Assembly: GCA_018658605.1 (NCBI GenBank)
Contig: JABHUV010000125.1
Coordinates: 1 to 17,413 of the forward strand
Reading direction: 5' to 3'
DNA length: 17,413 nucleotides
Source of the DNA: Planctomycetaceae bacterium
GTDB taxonomy: Bacteria; Planctomycetota; Planctomycetia; Pirellulales; Pirellulaceae
Shown here piece after piece: positions 15,558-17,413 of the stretch. The notes below the pieces were generated by a model. It had not been told where the DNA came from. It saw only the letters and a program-made list of their open reading frames with translations, and did no database searches. Made by a program: the position numbers and the translations under genes. Positions within the stretch are counted from its first letter, which is position 1. Every line of letters starts with the position of its first letter.

Positions 15558-16921
15558 AACACGACGACCAACATAGTTCTTTTACTACTAACAATCCACT
15601 CGCGGGATTGGTTAGTAGTGATATTTCTATAGGCGGACGACGTTGGTTTTTGAAAACGGGAGCGGCAGCGATGGCTGCGTTACCATTGAGCACACTACGA
15701 GAAATCGACGCTGCTCAAGATGGTTCCGCTCGTAAGAAATCCGTAATTCTCTTTTGGCTATCGGGCGGTCCTAGTCAAATCGACATGTGGGACCCGAAGC
15801 CAAATGCGCCTGTGGAAATTCGCAGTCCTTTTGAAACAATCTCGACGAGCGTCCCTGGAGTTCAGTTTACCGAATGTATGCCGCTGCAAGCTTCGATCGC
15901 GCACAAGATGTCAGTGCTGCGGGGCGTCGATTGTTCCGCTAGTAACCATACGCCAATCACAATGCAGGCCGGTAATCCACTTGCAAGGCGAACCAATGAC
16001 GGTAAAGACGGCGGAGGGTATCCCTCGATGGGTTCCGTTGTTGCCAAGTTCAAGGGAGCTAATGATCCTGTGATGCCAGCGTTTGTTGGCTTGGCAAAAA
16101 GTTGGGTTTCCGACGTATGGGGCGCTGGCCACTTGGGTTCCAAATTTGACCCAGTGCAGGGCTTGGAATTGGCCAGCAAGTTTAAGTTGCCAACGGGGGT
16201 CAATGTGGACCGTTTGGAAAATAGGCAAGAATTGCAAAAACAATTTAATACAGCGCGTAGAGCGTTAGACGACAACAAGAAAATTGATCAATACGATCGC
16301 AATACACAACGAGCATTTGAAATGGTGCTATCGGGTAAAGTCGAAAAGGCATTTGATCTGAGCAAGGAAGATGATTCGTTGCGTGACGCATACGGTCGGA
16401 TCAGCGTCGGTGAGAAGGCGTTGCTAGCACGGCGGTTGGTCCAGTCGGGGGTTTCTTTTGTACTGGTCAGCGGCGCCTGGGGTTATTTCGATCATCACGG
16501 CGACAATGTTCGTTGGGGTGGTCTCGTGAAGGGACTTAAACCCTTGTTGCCTCGAGTCGACAGGGCCTACTATGCTCTAGTGAATGACCTTGAACAACGT
16601 GGAATGCTTGACGACACACTCGTGATGATGATGGGGGAATTTGGCCGCTCGCCCAAAATTAATATCCAAGCCGGGCGAGATCACTGGGTACCGGTGATGT
16701 CGATGGTGATGTCGGGTGGCGGAATGCAGACAGGGCAGGTAATTGGTAGCTCGGACCGAGTTGGAGGTGAAATTCGTTCTGGTAAAGTGCGACCGCAAGA
16801 CCTAGCGGCTACCACGTTCAGGCACCTAGGAATTGATCTAGATTCTAACTGGATCGACGCACAGGGTCGTCCGAATCCGATCATTCAAGAAGGCGGACGC
16901 CCAATAGCGGAGTTGGGTTAA
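15554..16921 (+). CDS. DUF1501 family Tat-exported protein, copy 3 (unpaired)
   Basis: Protein of 455 residues from ATG 15554; GGATGA at 15544-15549 can serve as a ribosome binding site, and the TTG at 15542 is a less likely start. A twin-arginine motif R29-R30-WFLK followed by an Ala-rich hydrophobic stretch predicts Tat export. DUF1501 signatures are LSGGPSQIDMWDPKP, GYFDHHGDN, EFGRSP at 362-367 (Ser where copies 1 and 2 have Thr) and GRDHWVP from 374. The middle part (about 215-285) has a charged, helix-rich stretch. Unlike the other two copies it has no DUF1549/DUF1553 gene next to it: upstream is an amidohydrolase and downstream a convergent hydrolase. It has its own promoter-like sequence. 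Function is unknown; the alkaline-phosphatase-clan fold is from family knowledge. Confidence 0.92.
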   Translation: MKHDDQHSSFTTNNPLAGLVSSDISIGGRRWFLKTGAAAMAALPLSTLREIDAAQDGSARKKSVILFWLSGGPSQIDMWDPKPNAPVEIRSPFETISTSVPGVQFTECMPLQASIAHKMSVLRGVDCSASNHTPITMQAGNPLARRTNDGKDGGGYPSMGSVVAKFKGANDPVMPAFVGLAKSWVSDVWGAGHLGSKFDPVQGLELASKFKLPTGVNVDRLENRQELQKQFNTARRALDDNKKIDQYDRNTQRAFEMVLSGKVEKAFDLSKEDDSLRDAYGRISVGEKALLARRLVQSGVSFVLVSGAWGYFDHHGDNVRWGGLVKGLKPLLPRVDRAYYALVNDLEQRGMLDDTLVMMMGEFGRSPKINIQAGRDHWVPVMSMVMSGGGMQTGQVIGSSDRVGGEIRSGKVRPQDLAATTFRHLGIDLDSNWIDAQGRPNPIIQEGGRPIAELG

Positions 16922-16926
16922 ATTAT

Positions 16927-17412
16927 CTAGGGGGTTGCATCGTTTAATAGCTGCCGCCGTCGCGGACGATGCTGTTTGATCCAAGAGACTTGTGTTATTA
17001 ATAGATTTAAGGCTGCGTAGCTTACGGACTGATTTGTTGCGTGAGCAGCCGTTTTGTTTGCGGGTAGAGTAGCCTGAGTGGCGTCGCCGACAAGAAACAC
17101 ATTGAAATCGCGCCGTAAATTCTCGTAACCCGCTGTGGTCGAGCAGACGCACATGTCGGTGGCATAACCTACTAACAAGACATGGCGGATGCCCTTGGTT
17201 TTAAGATACTCGCGCAGCGCGTCGTAGCCTTGGTTGTCGTAAAAAACGATATCATTGTTGTCAACCTCGATGGTATCAATAACTGGAATTGGGAGTTCCC
17301 AGAAACCTTCGTGGTTATAGTGGGGGCTAGAATCGATGCCGGGAAAATTCCGAAAATAGTCTACGACGGGCAAATCGCCAGAGACGTCGAACTTGGCAGG
17401 AATTGGCTCGCC
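16927..17412 (-). CDS. Isochorismatase-like cysteine hydrolase (N-terminus outside window)
   Basis: The frame stays open through the right edge, so the start is not in the window; the TTG at 17371-17373 is an internal Leu codon and not a start. The visible 161 residues hold the family core: a VFYDNQGYDALREYL region, then HVLLVGYATDMCVCSTT, where the Cys codon at 17149-17151 in TDMCV is the expected nucleophile, and the following GYENLRRDFNVFLVGDAT strand. The catalytic Asp of the triad should lie in the missing N-terminal part; I cannot identify the Lys with confidence. Members of this superfamily cleave isochorismate, nicotinamide, ureidoacrylate or carbamoyl substrates, and the subgroup cannot be told here. 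The C-terminus ends in a basic, Arg-rich tail. The stop lies 5 bp from the convergent DUF1501 stop. Confidence 0.85.
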   Translation of the reverse strand, partial: GEPIPAKFDVSGDLPVVDYFRNFPGIDSSPHYNHEGFWELPIPVIDTIEVDNNDIVFYDNQGYDALREYLKTKGIRHVLLVGYATDMCVCSTTAGYENLRRDFNVFLVGDATQATLPANKTAAHATNQSVSYAALNLLITQVSWIKQHRPRRRQLLNDATP

Positions 17413-17413
17413 A

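Noticed and set aside
15862..16278. 138-residue minus-strand open frame within DUF1501 copy 3
   Set aside because: A shadow of the plus-strand gene, with no motif and no start signal.
1..17413. Mobile elements, CRISPR arrays, tRNA or rRNA genes, defence systems
   Set aside because: No transposase, integrase, spaced direct repeats, cloverleaf or defence-type nuclease motif was seen on either strand by eye.

Overview
The window reads as a piece of a planctomycete chromosome (Pirellulales-like; the genus cannot be fixed from this sequence). The argument is gene content: two DUF1549/DUF1553 proteins with CxxCH heme-type motifs, three Tat-exported DUF1501 proteins, a formylglycine-type sulfatase, a secreted PQQ-like beta-propeller with EF-hands, and a GH32/GH43-like five-bladed propeller. 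This set is a hallmark of planctomycete genomes. Base composition is close to even throughout, codon choice looks uniform by eye, and there is no integrase, transposase, tRNA or CRISPR array. I see twelve genes, two of them cut by the window edges. Clear Shine-Dalgarno sequences are rare.

Layout. (1) 2-6083, plus strand: the 3' part of a GH32/43-like propeller gene, a large PSCyt1-DUF1549-DUF1553 protein that starts one base after it, and DUF1501 copy 1 after 36 bp. They look like one transcription unit. (2) 6161-7651, minus strand: a secreted PQQ-like propeller with EF-hands, convergent with copy 1. (3) 7652-7832: a divergent intergenic region with a promoter-like element in each direction, followed by a secreted sulfatase (7833-9260). 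(4) 9317-15388, plus strand: a tight five-gene run of compact DUF1549/DUF1553 protein, DUF1501 copy 2, a seven-blade WD40 protein, a class IV PLP aminotransferase (ATGA overlap with the WD40 gene) and an amidohydrolase-2 enzyme. (5) A 165-bp gap with a C8 tract, a TATAAT-type promoter and a possible 10-residue leader ORF, then an unpaired DUF1501 copy 3 (15554-16921). (6) A convergent, 5'-truncated isochorismatase-like cysteine hydrolase begins its 3' end 5 bp later.

Working together. The exported proteins (propeller, CxxCH proteins, DUF1501 proteins, PQQ-like protein, sulfatase) are consistent with handling an extracellular, possibly sulfated, polymer. That is inference from family membership; no substrate can be read from the sequence. 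The most unusual arrangement is the run at 9317-15388, where an exported DUF1549/DUF1501 pair is followed without a real gap by three proteins that lack signal peptides. It is the best candidate here for an undescribed functional unit.
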